The position numbers and the translations under genes were made by a program. From Colwellia sp. E2M01 (GTDB taxonomy: Bacteria > Pseudomonadota > Gammaproteobacteria > Enterobacterales > Alteromonadaceae): DNA of 41,203 nt. The first letter of the stretch is position 1; each line of letters starts with the position of its first letter. Positions 23,609 through 31,017 of this stretch are shown here, one piece after another. A model generated the notes under the pieces. The model was not told the DNA's origin. It saw only the letters and a list, made by a program, of their open reading frames with translations, and made no database searches. The stretch lies in the NCBI RefSeq assembly GCF_018860585.1, contig NZ_JAHKPR010000055.1, forward strand, positions 1-41,203, read 5' to 3'.

Positions 23609-25297
23609 TTAACTATTTACTATTGCGTCGATATGAATTTTTCGTTCTTTGTAAAACATTCTACTCGGACCATATTCTCGTCGAGATCTATCTTTAAATT
23701 CACAGACGATAAGTTCTACCCCATGGTAGAGTTTTTCAGTGGCTTCAATAAAAACACCACTTTTATATACTTGAAGTTTATTTTCTACGAGTTCTTTTGC
23801 GGTTAATATTTGCCCCATTTGTTTAGCATGATGTTGGTAGCTTGGTACTAACTTCGCTAATAATTCAGGGTTAGCACTTTCTTTAGGTAATTTTTTCAAC
23901 TTATTTATTGCCGCTAACAGTTCGTCAGTTTTGGTGAACTCTTTTTGATATTTTTCATCTAAGTCGGCAATTTTTTGTTTAAGTAATAGCACTCTGTGTT
24001 CAAAGTTAATTAATGTATTACTACCTGCGGTAGCGCCAATGATACCAGCATGAACTGAGGTGCCAACTTTTGTATAGCCGCCAATAAGCTTGCCGTTAGC
24101 AAGTTCAGCTTTGCCAACCCATACTCGTCCGCGAACATCTAATATACTATGCATTAATTGGTTTTCGATACGTATATCTTTACCACATTGTATTTGTGCG
24201 TATTGGCAGTGTTTTGCATAAATACTGCCTTTGGCGGTAATATTTACACTCATTGTAATATCGGTAATTTTTGTTGTTTCAGTATCGTGTTTACGGCCGA
24301 TAATGCCACCCGATATTGTAATGTCGCCACCTGCCTTGAGTGTTGCTGACTCAACAAAACCGCCGACAGTAATATCACCAGTGGCGTTTACTGTCATGCC
24401 TTCATTTACGTCACCATCAATGAGCACACTACCGGTAAAGTTGATGTTACCTGTGGCAACGCTGACATCTTTAATCTTATATACCTCATCAACTTCCATG
24501 CCGTTATTAATTAATTTTGGTAAGCCAACTTTTTCCGAAATTAATACATTGGTGTTTTTGGGGCTTATATTGGTGCCTTCACCTGCGACGAGTTCAATAT
24601 CATTGCCTGGCGCTGGTGGTAAGGGAGTTGCGGTAACGGTGTAACCTTCTTTACCTTGAGTTAAGGGGATTTTTTTTGCGAGAGGGTCGCCAATATTTAC
24701 GCAGATAATGTCACCTAAATCGCGCATGTCGACGCTGCCGTCTTCTCTCTTTTTTGGCTTTAAAATTCGAGATTGAGCGCTTTCAACTAAAGGCTTTATT
24801 TGTGCATCATCACCATTTACCGCTATTTTTCCTGTAGCTATTTGTAATGTTACAGTGCTATTAGGCGCTTCTTTAGCGGCAAGCTGAGCAAGCTCAATTA
24901 AATGTTCTTTACTAAAGCCTTTTTTGACGCCAGCTTCTTGTGCTGCTGTTAAAATTGCTTTTGCGGTGAGGTGTTTGCCTCCTTGTGCTGTTGTGATCTC
25001 TGCAGAGGCACCCATTTCATCACTTTCAATGATGATATTTATTGTTGCATCAACACGCTCAAGGATTTGATAGGTTATTTTTCTACCTGTATTATTATCT
25101 TGTAGTGGTTTTAAAACATCTTCAAGTTCGGCAACAGCATTTTTAATATTACCGTTATTAATACGAAGCTTTTTAAATTCTGAATGTAGAATTAATTCAT
25201 GTATACTGGCAGCTGAAATGGTATCGCCACCTTTGATAGGCTCTAAGACTAGATCTATATTGTTTTTATTGTTGCAGATTAGGCTAGCTTTAGTCAT
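23609..25297 (-). CDS. FapA / DUF342 family protein
   Basis: A 562-residue cytoplasmic protein of the DUF342 (FapA, flagellar assembly protein A) family. The N-terminal part (about 1-180) holds alpha/beta sequence. The middle (about 190-420) is a right-handed beta-helix of short repeated turns such as GNINFTGSVLIDGDVNEGMTV and GDITVGGFVESATLKAGGDI, the FapA hallmark. A charged coiled coil (about 430-510) follows. The ATG has GGAG eight bases upstream. In Vibrio, FapA takes part in flagellar assembly control, but no flagellar gene is near here, so the role is open. It may be cotranscribed with the 108-aa gene 121 nt upstream. Confidence 0.85.
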   Translation of the reverse strand: MTKASLICNNKNNIDLVLEPIKGGDTISAASIHELILHSEFKKLRINNGNIKNAVAELEDVLKPLQDNNTGRKITYQILERVDATINIIIESDEMGASAEITTAQGGKHLTAKAILTAAQEAGVKKGFSKEHLIELAQLAAKEAPNSTVTLQIATGKIAVNGDDAQIKPLVESAQSRILKPKKREDGSVDMRDLGDIICVNIGDPLAKKIPLTQGKEGYTVTATPLPPAPGNDIELVAGEGTNISPKNTNVLISEKVGLPKLINNGMEVDEVYKIKDVSVATGNINFTGSVLIDGDVNEGMTVNATGDITVGGFVESATLKAGGDITISGGIIGRKHDTETTKITDITMSVNITAKGSIYAKHCQYAQIQCGKDIRIENQLMHSILDVRGRVWVGKAELANGKLIGGYTKVGTSVHAGIIGATAGSNTLINFEHRVLLLKQKIADLDEKYQKEFTKTDELLAAINKLKKLPKESANPELLAKLVPSYQHHAKQMGQILTAKELVENKLQVYKSGVFIEATEKLYHGVELIVCEFKDRSRREYGPSRMFYKERKIHIDAIVNS

Positions 25298-25418
25298 TAA
25301 GTTTACTCCGCCTAACCGTGAAATACATAATAGATATGTTGCGGCTAAGTGCTTTACTTTCTATATAATACTTGGCTTAAGTATTATAACTTCTTGAGCA
25401 TATGTAACTTAAAATTGG

Positions 25419-25745
25419 TTACATATAATGGTTTTGGTGTATTTTAATAAAGCTATCCGTGCCTTCTTTTGAATAATCAATTTTATACTCTACGCCATCA
25501 AGGGCTTGAATAAACAATAATGTTTTCTCTTCACCAAATAATTCGGTAGCGGTAATGTCAACAATATCTTGATAAGCTTTTTTTGCACTCGAGCGTTTCT
25601 CAGGTATGGTGCCTTTATAAAGGCCTATGCCGCGGTGGCTAACAATTACAACCGATTTTTCGCCATTAAGAATGAGTAAATCAAACTTTTTCACTTTATG
25701 AATAACAGTGTTACGGCCACTTGTTATGAAGTTTTTTTCTATCAA
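25419..25745 (-). CDS. Uncharacterised 108-residue protein
   Basis: I do not recognise this protein. It is a small soluble alpha/beta-looking protein, with alternating strands (KKFDLLILNGEKSVVIVSH, TLLFIQALDGVEYKIDYS) and one helix (SAKKAYQDIVDITATELF), no signal peptide, no Cys and no membrane segment. There is no Met until the last residue, so the start must be TTG at 25743-25745; it has AGGAG six bases upstream, which supports translation there. It lies upstream of the FapA-like gene on the same strand and after cinA, also on that strand. Confidence 0.7.
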   Translation of the reverse strand: MIEKNFITSGRNTVIHKVKKFDLLILNGEKSVVIVSHRGIGLYKGTIPEKRSSAKKAYQDIVDITATELFGEEKTLLFIQALDGVEYKIDYSKEGTDSFIKIHQNHYM

Positions 25746-25929
25746 AATAGTCTCCTGAAATAATCTATCGTAGCTATTTACAATTAATCCAATATATTAA
25801 TTTTTATTACATTAAGCAATCATTAACATCTTTAGCTGTGTTAAAATATTTAGTCTAGTTCATAATATTGTTAATGTTTTTTAATATTTACTCACTTTAG
25901 TTTAGCTTATTTACCATTAAAAGTAGCTA

Positions 25930-27252
25930 TTACTTTGTTGGAAAGCTTCTTTCAATAATGTAGTTAGGAATTGAAGTTAAATTTTGTTGATAACGGCGCA
26001 ATAAATCTAAGCCGACAGCTGCAACAAACTGCTGAAATTGCTGCCTTTTGTAGGGTAATAACAAACATACTGTTTGTATGTTATCAATGCTTCCCCAAGC
26101 CAACCACACTGTGCCTACAGGTTTTTCTTCGCTTCCCCCATTAGGACCCGCAACACCTGACACGGCAATGGCAAGATCAGCGTTTGACTTTAGCAGAGCG
26201 CCTTTGGCCATAGCAACAACAACTGCTTCACTTACTGCGCCATGTTGTGCTAATAAGCTCTGGGGAACATCAAGCATTTTCGTTTTCATTTCATTGCTGT
26301 AAGTGACAAACCCTGCTTCAAAATTCATTGACGAACCACTAATTTCGGTTAACTTACTGGCGATTAAGCCGCCGGTGCATGACTCTGCCGTTGTTACTTT
26401 TATTTTTTGTTGTTGTAATTGTTCAAGTAAATGTTCGGCAAGAGATTTAGGCTTACCATGAATCTCAGCAACTACATGATCGCCAAGTACTTTAACGAGT
26501 TTTTTCTGCCATGGTGCTTTAAGAGTTAAACCTTTTTGGCTATTGGTTGTTAATTTAACCTCAAGTAGTGGCAAACCAGCACGAAAACCTAAGTCTATTT
26601 CGCTAGGCCAATCAGGTAATTGTTCATCAATCATTTTTTGTAAGCTTGATTCACCTATACCAAAAACCTGTAACCGAGTTATATCAGAGCTTAAATTCGC
26701 TGGTAGATTTTTAGTGATTTGTGGAATGATTTCTTCGCTAAGCATGGTTTTTAATTCATGAGGAACACCTGGTGTGCAGTAAATATCGCAATGCTTATAA
26801 CGAACAAAAAAGCCAACAGCACTACCATTTTTGTTCGCAATTATGTGGCAGTCACTAGGTAATATAGTTTGCTTTAAATTCGGAGTATTTAATTCAGCAC
26901 CGCGTCTTTCAGCCCATTGAGTTAGGTGAGTAAGGGCTTGAGGATGTTGTTTTAATTCAACACCTGTTGCAAGCGCTAATGCTTGAGCGGTTAAATCATC
27001 AACGGTAGGGCCTAAACCTCCATTAATAATTAAAATATCGCTTGTGCTTGCCATATAAGTTATTTCGCTCACAAGTAGTGCTAACTCATCGGCAACAGTC
27101 ACTTTACGGGTTACCCCTAAGCCAATATCTTTCAATAAATCGGCTATCATGGCTGAATTACTGTCAACAATATCACCTGTCATTAGTTCATTGCCTGTTA
27201 ATAAGAGTTGAACCGTTGGAGCTTTGATTGATTTTATTGTATGTGTTGGCAT
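25930..27252 (-). CDS. cinA: CinA family protein (pyridine-nucleotide repair / NMN deamidase)
   Basis: A 440-residue two-domain CinA. The N-terminal MoCF-like domain (about 10-175; LLTGNELMTGDIVDSNSAMIA and NGGLGPTVDDLTAQALA) matches the ADP-ribose/COG1058 pyrophosphatase type. The C-terminal PncC domain (about 275-435) has TTAESCTGGLIASKLTEISGSS and AVSGVAGPNGGSEEKPVGTVW, the nicotinamide-nucleotide amidohydrolase motifs; both look active. In E. coli the deamidase is a separate protein (PncC). Two ATGs compete: 27258 and 27252. AGGA is only two bases from the first and eight from the second, so I chose 27252. It is a single gene or head of the run toward 23.6 kb; 184 nt separate it from the next gene. 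Confidence 0.92.
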   Translation of the reverse strand: MPTHTIKSIKAPTVQLLLTGNELMTGDIVDSNSAMIADLLKDIGLGVTRKVTVADELALLVSEITYMASTSDILIINGGLGPTVDDLTAQALALATGVELKQHPQALTHLTQWAERRGAELNTPNLKQTILPSDCHIIANKNGSAVGFFVRYKHCDIYCTPGVPHELKTMLSEEIIPQITKNLPANLSSDITRLQVFGIGESSLQKMIDEQLPDWPSEIDLGFRAGLPLLEVKLTTNSQKGLTLKAPWQKKLVKVLGDHVVAEIHGKPKSLAEHLLEQLQQQKIKVTTAESCTGGLIASKLTEISGSSMNFEAGFVTYSNEMKTKMLDVPQSLLAQHGAVSEAVVVAMAKGALLKSNADLAIAVSGVAGPNGGSEEKPVGTVWLAWGSIDNIQTVCLLLPYKRQQFQQFVAAVGLDLLRRYQQNLTSIPNYIIERSFPTK

Positions 27253-27477
27253 TGCCATTTTCCTAAGCGACTGTATAGGTGCACAAAGTTAAACCTTTTT
27301 TGATAAATTTACATCTACTTTATTATCTTAATTTTAGCACTATCAAAGTAATAGGAGGGCTTCTAGATAACTTAAAAGTAAATAAATTTTCCTATTTCTG
27401 CTCTTTCGCATTATTATAATCGTTATTTTAGATGTTGTTATCAACTTAGATTTACGTTGATTATTTAGGATGAAATT

Positions 27478-27867
27478 GTGAATAAGACTAGTTACCCCCG
27501 AGATTTACTATTTGGGCGTTGGTATCGAAATGAACAAGACGAGCAAGGCAATGAGACTGTTGAATATGCGCAATTGAGCGCAGATGGTAGTTTTGAATTT
27601 ACTTTCACCACAAAAAACTCGCAAGGTGAAATTGTTGACGAAATTACTGAATTAGGTGATTGGGGCTTGGTTGGTGATATTCATTTTACTATCACTAAAG
27701 ATGAATTAATTGCTGAAGAGCTCTTTGCCGCTGACTTAAATAATGCAGATAATTACCACGCCTATAAAGTTTTAACTTTAAACCATCATATTTTTCATTA
27801 TCAACATAGATTAACTAATGAAGAATATATCATGAGACGGGTTGTTGATAACCTCGGTCATTGTTAG
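27478..27867 (+). CDS. Uncharacterised 129-residue protein, lipocalin-like in sequence pattern
   Basis: I cannot name this protein. It is strand-rich: FGRWYRN near the N-terminus, DGSFEFTFTT, GDWGLVGDIHFTIT, then a Tyr/His-rich strand HIFHYQHRLTNEEYIMRRV. The GxWY start, then paired strands and a second GDW, recall lipocalin-like DUFs, but this is only a pattern. There is no signal peptide, so it is probably cytoplasmic. The start is GTG at 27478 with AGGA seven bases before it; an ATG overlapping the AGGA is out of frame. It is 72 nt before the dapA-like gene and may share its transcript. Confidence 0.7.
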   Translation: MNKTSYPRDLLFGRWYRNEQDEQGNETVEYAQLSADGSFEFTFTTKNSQGEIVDEITELGDWGLVGDIHFTITKDELIAEELFAADLNNADNYHAYKVLTLNHHIFHYQHRLTNEEYIMRRVVDNLGHC

Positions 27868-27939
27868 AATACGGGCAAAATTTTATTTACCTTAATTTAC
27901 GTGCGATATTTAAGCACTATGAAGTATTAGAGACAGTTA

Positions 27940-28872
27940 ATGAAGCGATTAAAAGAAGCAAGTTTAATTACCGCAGTAAAAACTCCTTACACAGATCAAG
28001 GAGAGGTTTGTTTAAAAACTTATGATTTCTTAATAGAGCAACAAATTGCTGCTGGTGTAGACGGCATCATTGTTGGTGGTACTACTGGCGAAGGGCACTT
28101 GCTTAGCTGGGAAGAACATTTAATGCTGATTGCTCATTGTGTTAACAACTTCTCTGATAAGTTAGTTATTATCGGTAATACAGGCAGCAATAATACTCGA
28201 GAGGCAATTAAAGCGACTGAAAATGGTTTTGCTATTGGTATGGATGCTGCTCTGCAAATTAATCCGTATTATGGTCGTACTTCAGATAAAGGTGTTAGCG
28301 AGCACTTTAAACGCGTACTTGATATTGGACCTGCTTATATTTACAACGTACCAAGTCGTACAGGTCAAGACATCACCCCAGACATTATTGAGCCTTTAGC
28401 TAGCCATGAAAACTTTATTGGCGTAAAGGAATGCGCAGGTAATGATCGTATTGCTTATTATGAAGCAAAAGGTATTGCTTGTTGGTCAGGTAATGATGAT
28501 GAAAGTTACGTTGCTCGCCACACACATGGATCGCATGGTGTTATTTCTGTAACTTCAAATATTATTCCTGGGTTAATGCGTCAATTAATGGACAAAGAGC
28601 CAAAAGGCAGTACCTTAGCTGAAACAGCTAAATTAAATGAAGATTTACAAAACCTGATGAGTTGGCTATTTTGTGAGCCTAACCCTATTGCAATTAACAC
28701 TGCGCTAATGATGACTAATGCAGTGCCAAAGATATTTCGTTTACCTTATCAAGCGCTCACTTTAGCGCAACGTCAAGAAGGCTTTGAATATTTAAACGCT
28801 ATTTCACTTAATGATTTAGTGGGTGATAGTGTTGCTGTACTTGATGATAGTGACTTTAACTACTGCATTTAA
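27940..28872 (+). CDS. dapA: 4-hydroxy-tetrahydrodipicolinate synthase, plant-like form
   Basis: Condenses pyruvate with aspartate semialdehyde, the first committed step to lysine and diaminopimelate. In the 310-residue protein the Schiff-base Lys163 (GVKECAGNDR), Tyr135 (IYNVPSRTG), Thr48-Thr49 (GGTTGEG) and Tyr110-Tyr111 are present. Many stretches match the plastid enzyme of plants, not E. coli DapA, as I recall them: GGTTGEGHLLSWEEH, IGNTGSNNTREAI, NPYYGRTS, WSGNDDE, GVISVTSNIIPGLM, WLFCEPNPIAINTAL, FRLPY and the end VAVLDDSDF. Trp57 corresponds to the plant Trp near the lysine site, and Asn84-Glu88 region residues are kept, so lysine feedback may exist. The neighbours are not lysine genes. 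Whether it is the only DapA of the cell cannot be seen. Confidence 0.9.
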   Translation: MKRLKEASLITAVKTPYTDQGEVCLKTYDFLIEQQIAAGVDGIIVGGTTGEGHLLSWEEHLMLIAHCVNNFSDKLVIIGNTGSNNTREAIKATENGFAIGMDAALQINPYYGRTSDKGVSEHFKRVLDIGPAYIYNVPSRTGQDITPDIIEPLASHENFIGVKECAGNDRIAYYEAKGIACWSGNDDESYVARHTHGSHGVISVTSNIIPGLMRQLMDKEPKGSTLAETAKLNEDLQNLMSWLFCEPNPIAINTALMMTNAVPKIFRLPYQALTLAQRQEGFEYLNAISLNDLVGDSVAVLDDSDFNYCI

Positions 28873-28899
28873 TGTTTAATCATTAAGTAAGCATTAACG

Positions 28900-28934
28900 A
28901 TTAAAGCCTCAATTATTGTAATTGAGGCTTTAAT
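28900..28934. terminator. Bidirectional hairpin between dapA and the RluA-type gene
   Basis: ATTAAAGCCTCAATT (28900-28914) pairs perfectly, 15 bp, with the arm at 28920-28934; the loop is five bases. It overlaps the last codons and stop (28913-28915) of the minus-strand pseudouridine synthase, so one hairpin serves both convergent genes. Confidence 0.8.
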
Positions 28935-29851
28935 GTTTCTGGTAGCTCAAAAAACTTATCTTGCTCACTGTCTATTTCATTTCCTGTTGTTAAAGGGCAC
29001 TTAAAGCGTAAACTTACCGCGCAGAGTTGCAGGTCTAACAACTCTTCCTCATTAGCTATACCGTGTAATCTATCGCCTACAACGGGCATACCAATACTGG
29101 CCGCATGTATGCGTATTTGATGTTTTCTACCACTGTCTATTTTTACTTGTACTAATGAGCGATTCGCTTTTTCATCATAAGCTAAACAAGTAAATGTACT
29201 GCGAGCAGGTTTATTGTGTACAACTTGTTCAATAATGTCAGGCTGAGGACGTAAACGGTGATCGCCATGAATAATAATATGATAAATTTTTTCAAGTTGA
29301 TGTTGCTCAAACATCTTTGATAATGCTTGTGTCGCTTTTTTAGTATGAGCAACAAGTATTAAGCCTGTGGCGGCTCGGTCTAGCCGATGCACGATAAAAG
29401 CAGGGCGATCGTTTGGTAAATTTAATTGGGCAAAGCGAGCGATAGTGCAATGATCACTCCATTTAGAGCCTTGTGACAACATACCATAAGGTTTATACCA
29501 GACGCTGTAATCAGTTAAATCTGCAATAAGTTGTGCTTGTGGTACTTCTAAATTAAGTACTTCACTATTGTAGTAAAAATGCAGTTCATCCCCGACATTA
29601 AGCAGTTTTTTTACCCTACGTAGTCGCTGCGTCTGCTTTTTATTTTTAGCTGGCGTTAACCATAATGCACCTTTGCTGATTGCTTTTTTTAACTCAGCGG
29701 TTGAAATAAGCGTAAAAGATTGTTGGGCATAAGCTTGTAGGGCTGAAATCGCCGTTGTTGCTTCAGTGATGGTTATATGCCATTCAAACCTTTGTTTTTT
29801 TAGGTGTAAGGATTGATCTTGTGGTGTTGAACTGTTTAAATCTACGGGCAT
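28913..29851 (-). CDS. RluA-family RNA pseudouridine synthase
   Basis: A 312-residue enzyme that isomerises uridine to pseudouridine in rRNA or tRNA. The catalytic Asp158 sits in HRLDRAATGL (155-164). Other family pieces are VWYKPYGMLSQG (117-128), LEKIYHIIIHG and SGRKHQIRIHAASIGMPVVGDRLHG near 227-251. An N-terminal region (about 20-100) contains an S4-like RNA-binding pattern. I cannot say which site it modifies; it does not look like RluC or RluD in its neighbourhood or N-terminus. Its last codons form one arm of the shared terminator. No strong Shine-Dalgarno precedes the ATG. Confidence 0.9.
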   Translation of the reverse strand: MPVDLNSSTPQDQSLHLKKQRFEWHITITEATTAISALQAYAQQSFTLISTAELKKAISKGALWLTPAKNKKQTQRLRRVKKLLNVGDELHFYYNSEVLNLEVPQAQLIADLTDYSVWYKPYGMLSQGSKWSDHCTIARFAQLNLPNDRPAFIVHRLDRAATGLILVAHTKKATQALSKMFEQHQLEKIYHIIIHGDHRLRPQPDIIEQVVHNKPARSTFTCLAYDEKANRSLVQVKIDSGRKHQIRIHAASIGMPVVGDRLHGIANEEELLDLQLCAVSLRFKCPLTTGNEIDSEQDKFFELPETLKPQLQ

Positions 29852-30015
29852 ATTAATTAGCGGCTAACGAGAACTTTGTCCTTATTTTACTAGGTTTATT
29901 GACTTAGCAAAGCTAAAATATACTTATTTATTGATGTAAGTTTAATTCGTATAAATTTATATCAATAAATAACTACATTTTAATAATCAACTGTAATAAC
30001 CAAATGAGAGTAACT

Positions 30016-30354
30016 ATGTCACGTGATTTAACACTTTTTCCAGAAGATGAAATTGGTAACACCCTTTGGCAAATGCAAGAAACAGGTGAAGATCTCGCCA
30101 TTGAACGTGAAATTGAATTTTCTATGCTCTTTTCTAGCAAAGAGTTAGCGATTGAATTTGGTCAGATATTACTGGAAAACAATCAAAAATTATCTTTTAC
30201 TCCGTATGAAGGTGATGAAGTTTTAACATGGGAAATCACAGCTTATCCATTTATGCTAGCAAGCCATGAAAATATTACGAGTTATCAAGAGTTATTGATT
30301 GCCAGTGGCGAGCCGCTACAAGGACAATTCAATGGCGTATTTTTTGTTGGATAG
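30016..30354 (+). CDS. RraB-family (ribonuclease E inhibitor) protein
   Basis: A 112-residue acidic protein of the RraB/DUF1260 family. E. coli RraB binds RNase E and changes which RNAs it cuts. The match is to the general fold of the family: a leading helix (GNTLWQMQETGEDLAIEREIEFSMLF), then an alternating pattern with LAIEFGQILLENN and a central strand LTWEITAYPFMLASHENI. The longer acidic tail of E. coli RraB is missing, so RNase E control is not assured. An ATG at 30004 is in frame, but GAGAG six bases before the ATG at 30016 favours the latter. Confidence 0.72.
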   Translation: MSRDLTLFPEDEIGNTLWQMQETGEDLAIEREIEFSMLFSSKELAIEFGQILLENNQKLSFTPYEGDEVLTWEITAYPFMLASHENITSYQELLIASGEPLQGQFNGVFFVG

Positions 30355-30428
30355 CATTATCTTTGAGCAGAGTTAAACAGAAGGTAACTCTGCTCAAAAT
30401 TATTTAATTTTATTCGCCTCGGAATATT

Positions 30429-30644
30429 ATGAGCATAGATCTAAAACAATTCGCCGCTTTGCAAAAGGCGAGTAAAGCTTCTTTTTTTGACCAGCAAAAA
30501 CTAATGAAGCAAGTTATGGCAGGGAAAACGGTTTTATGTAAAACCTGCAATCAACCATTAAAGCTATATACCCCAGCACAAGACCAATTAACGGGTATTC
30601 GTTGTGCGAAAAAGTGCACTGATATAGCATTAGATTTTGCTTAA
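30429..30644 (+). CDS. Uncharacterised 71-residue four-cysteine protein
   Basis: I do not recognise a named family. The first 35 residues are helical and basic (FAALQKASKASFFDQQKLMKQ); the rest has Cys37, Cys40, Cys59 and Cys63 in the order CxxC, 18 residues, CxxxC, which could bind zinc like a small ribbon. There is no signal peptide. It follows the RraB-family gene by 74 nt on the same strand, so the two are probably cotranscribed. GGA lies before the ATG. No terminator lies between them; one follows at 30813. Confidence 0.7.
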   Translation: MSIDLKQFAALQKASKASFFDQQKLMKQVMAGKTVLCKTCNQPLKLYTPAQDQLTGIRCAKKCTDIALDFA

Positions 30645-31016
30645 ATTAAGTTATTATCAGACAATAATTTAGCTTTAATAACTACTAGTTAACTTTAAAG
30701 TCTTATTGGTTACTTAACCTTGCCTCAAAAATTACTTAAGTCACCCTCCCATTATTGGATAATTTAATATTATTTTAATATCCTTCTTTTGAATACTAAA
30801 AATTAGATAATAAAAAACCGACTCCTTTCAAATGAAAGTGTCGGTTTTTGTATTTATTGGTTAGTCAAAATAACTAATTAATAACTAAACTATAATCTAA
30901 CAATATTATTGAGTGTTACCTTGAAGCTGATTGCGTCACGTTCACGAAGAAAGCGCGGAGTTGACGTTAGTCAATGAGCACTTTCGACAAAGAACGTGGC
31001 ACTATCAGCAATAAGG
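30645..31016. other. Convergent intergenic region before purL
   Basis: 372 nt between two convergent genes. It contains a bidirectional terminator (30813-30849) and a very large imperfect inverted repeat (30918-31017), each listed separately. No coding sequence was seen. Confidence 0.7.
30813..30849. terminator. Bidirectional Rho-independent terminator
   Basis: AAAAACCGAC (30813-30822) pairs with GTCGGTTTTT (30840-30849), a small internal loop follows, and CTTTC/GAAAG (30825-30829/30834-30838) makes the upper stem with an AAAT loop. Poly-A on one side and poly-T on the other let it end both the 71-aa gene transcript and that of purL. Confidence 0.85.
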
Positions 31017-31017
31017 T
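30918..31017. repeat. About 100-nt imperfect inverted repeat after purL
   Basis: The whole segment folds on itself. From the outside in: ACCTT/AAGGT (30918-30922/31013-31017), GCTGAT/ATCAGC (30926-30931/31004-31009), GTCACGTTC with GAACGTGGC (30935-30943/30992-31000, one G-U pair), GAAAG/CTTTC (30949-30953/30981-30985), GC/GC, and TTGAC/GTCAA (30961-30965/30970-30974) with a GTTA loop. It touches the purL stop. There is no U-tract, so it is not a simple terminator. It could be a MITE- or REP-like element or a structured RNA. Confidence 0.7.
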
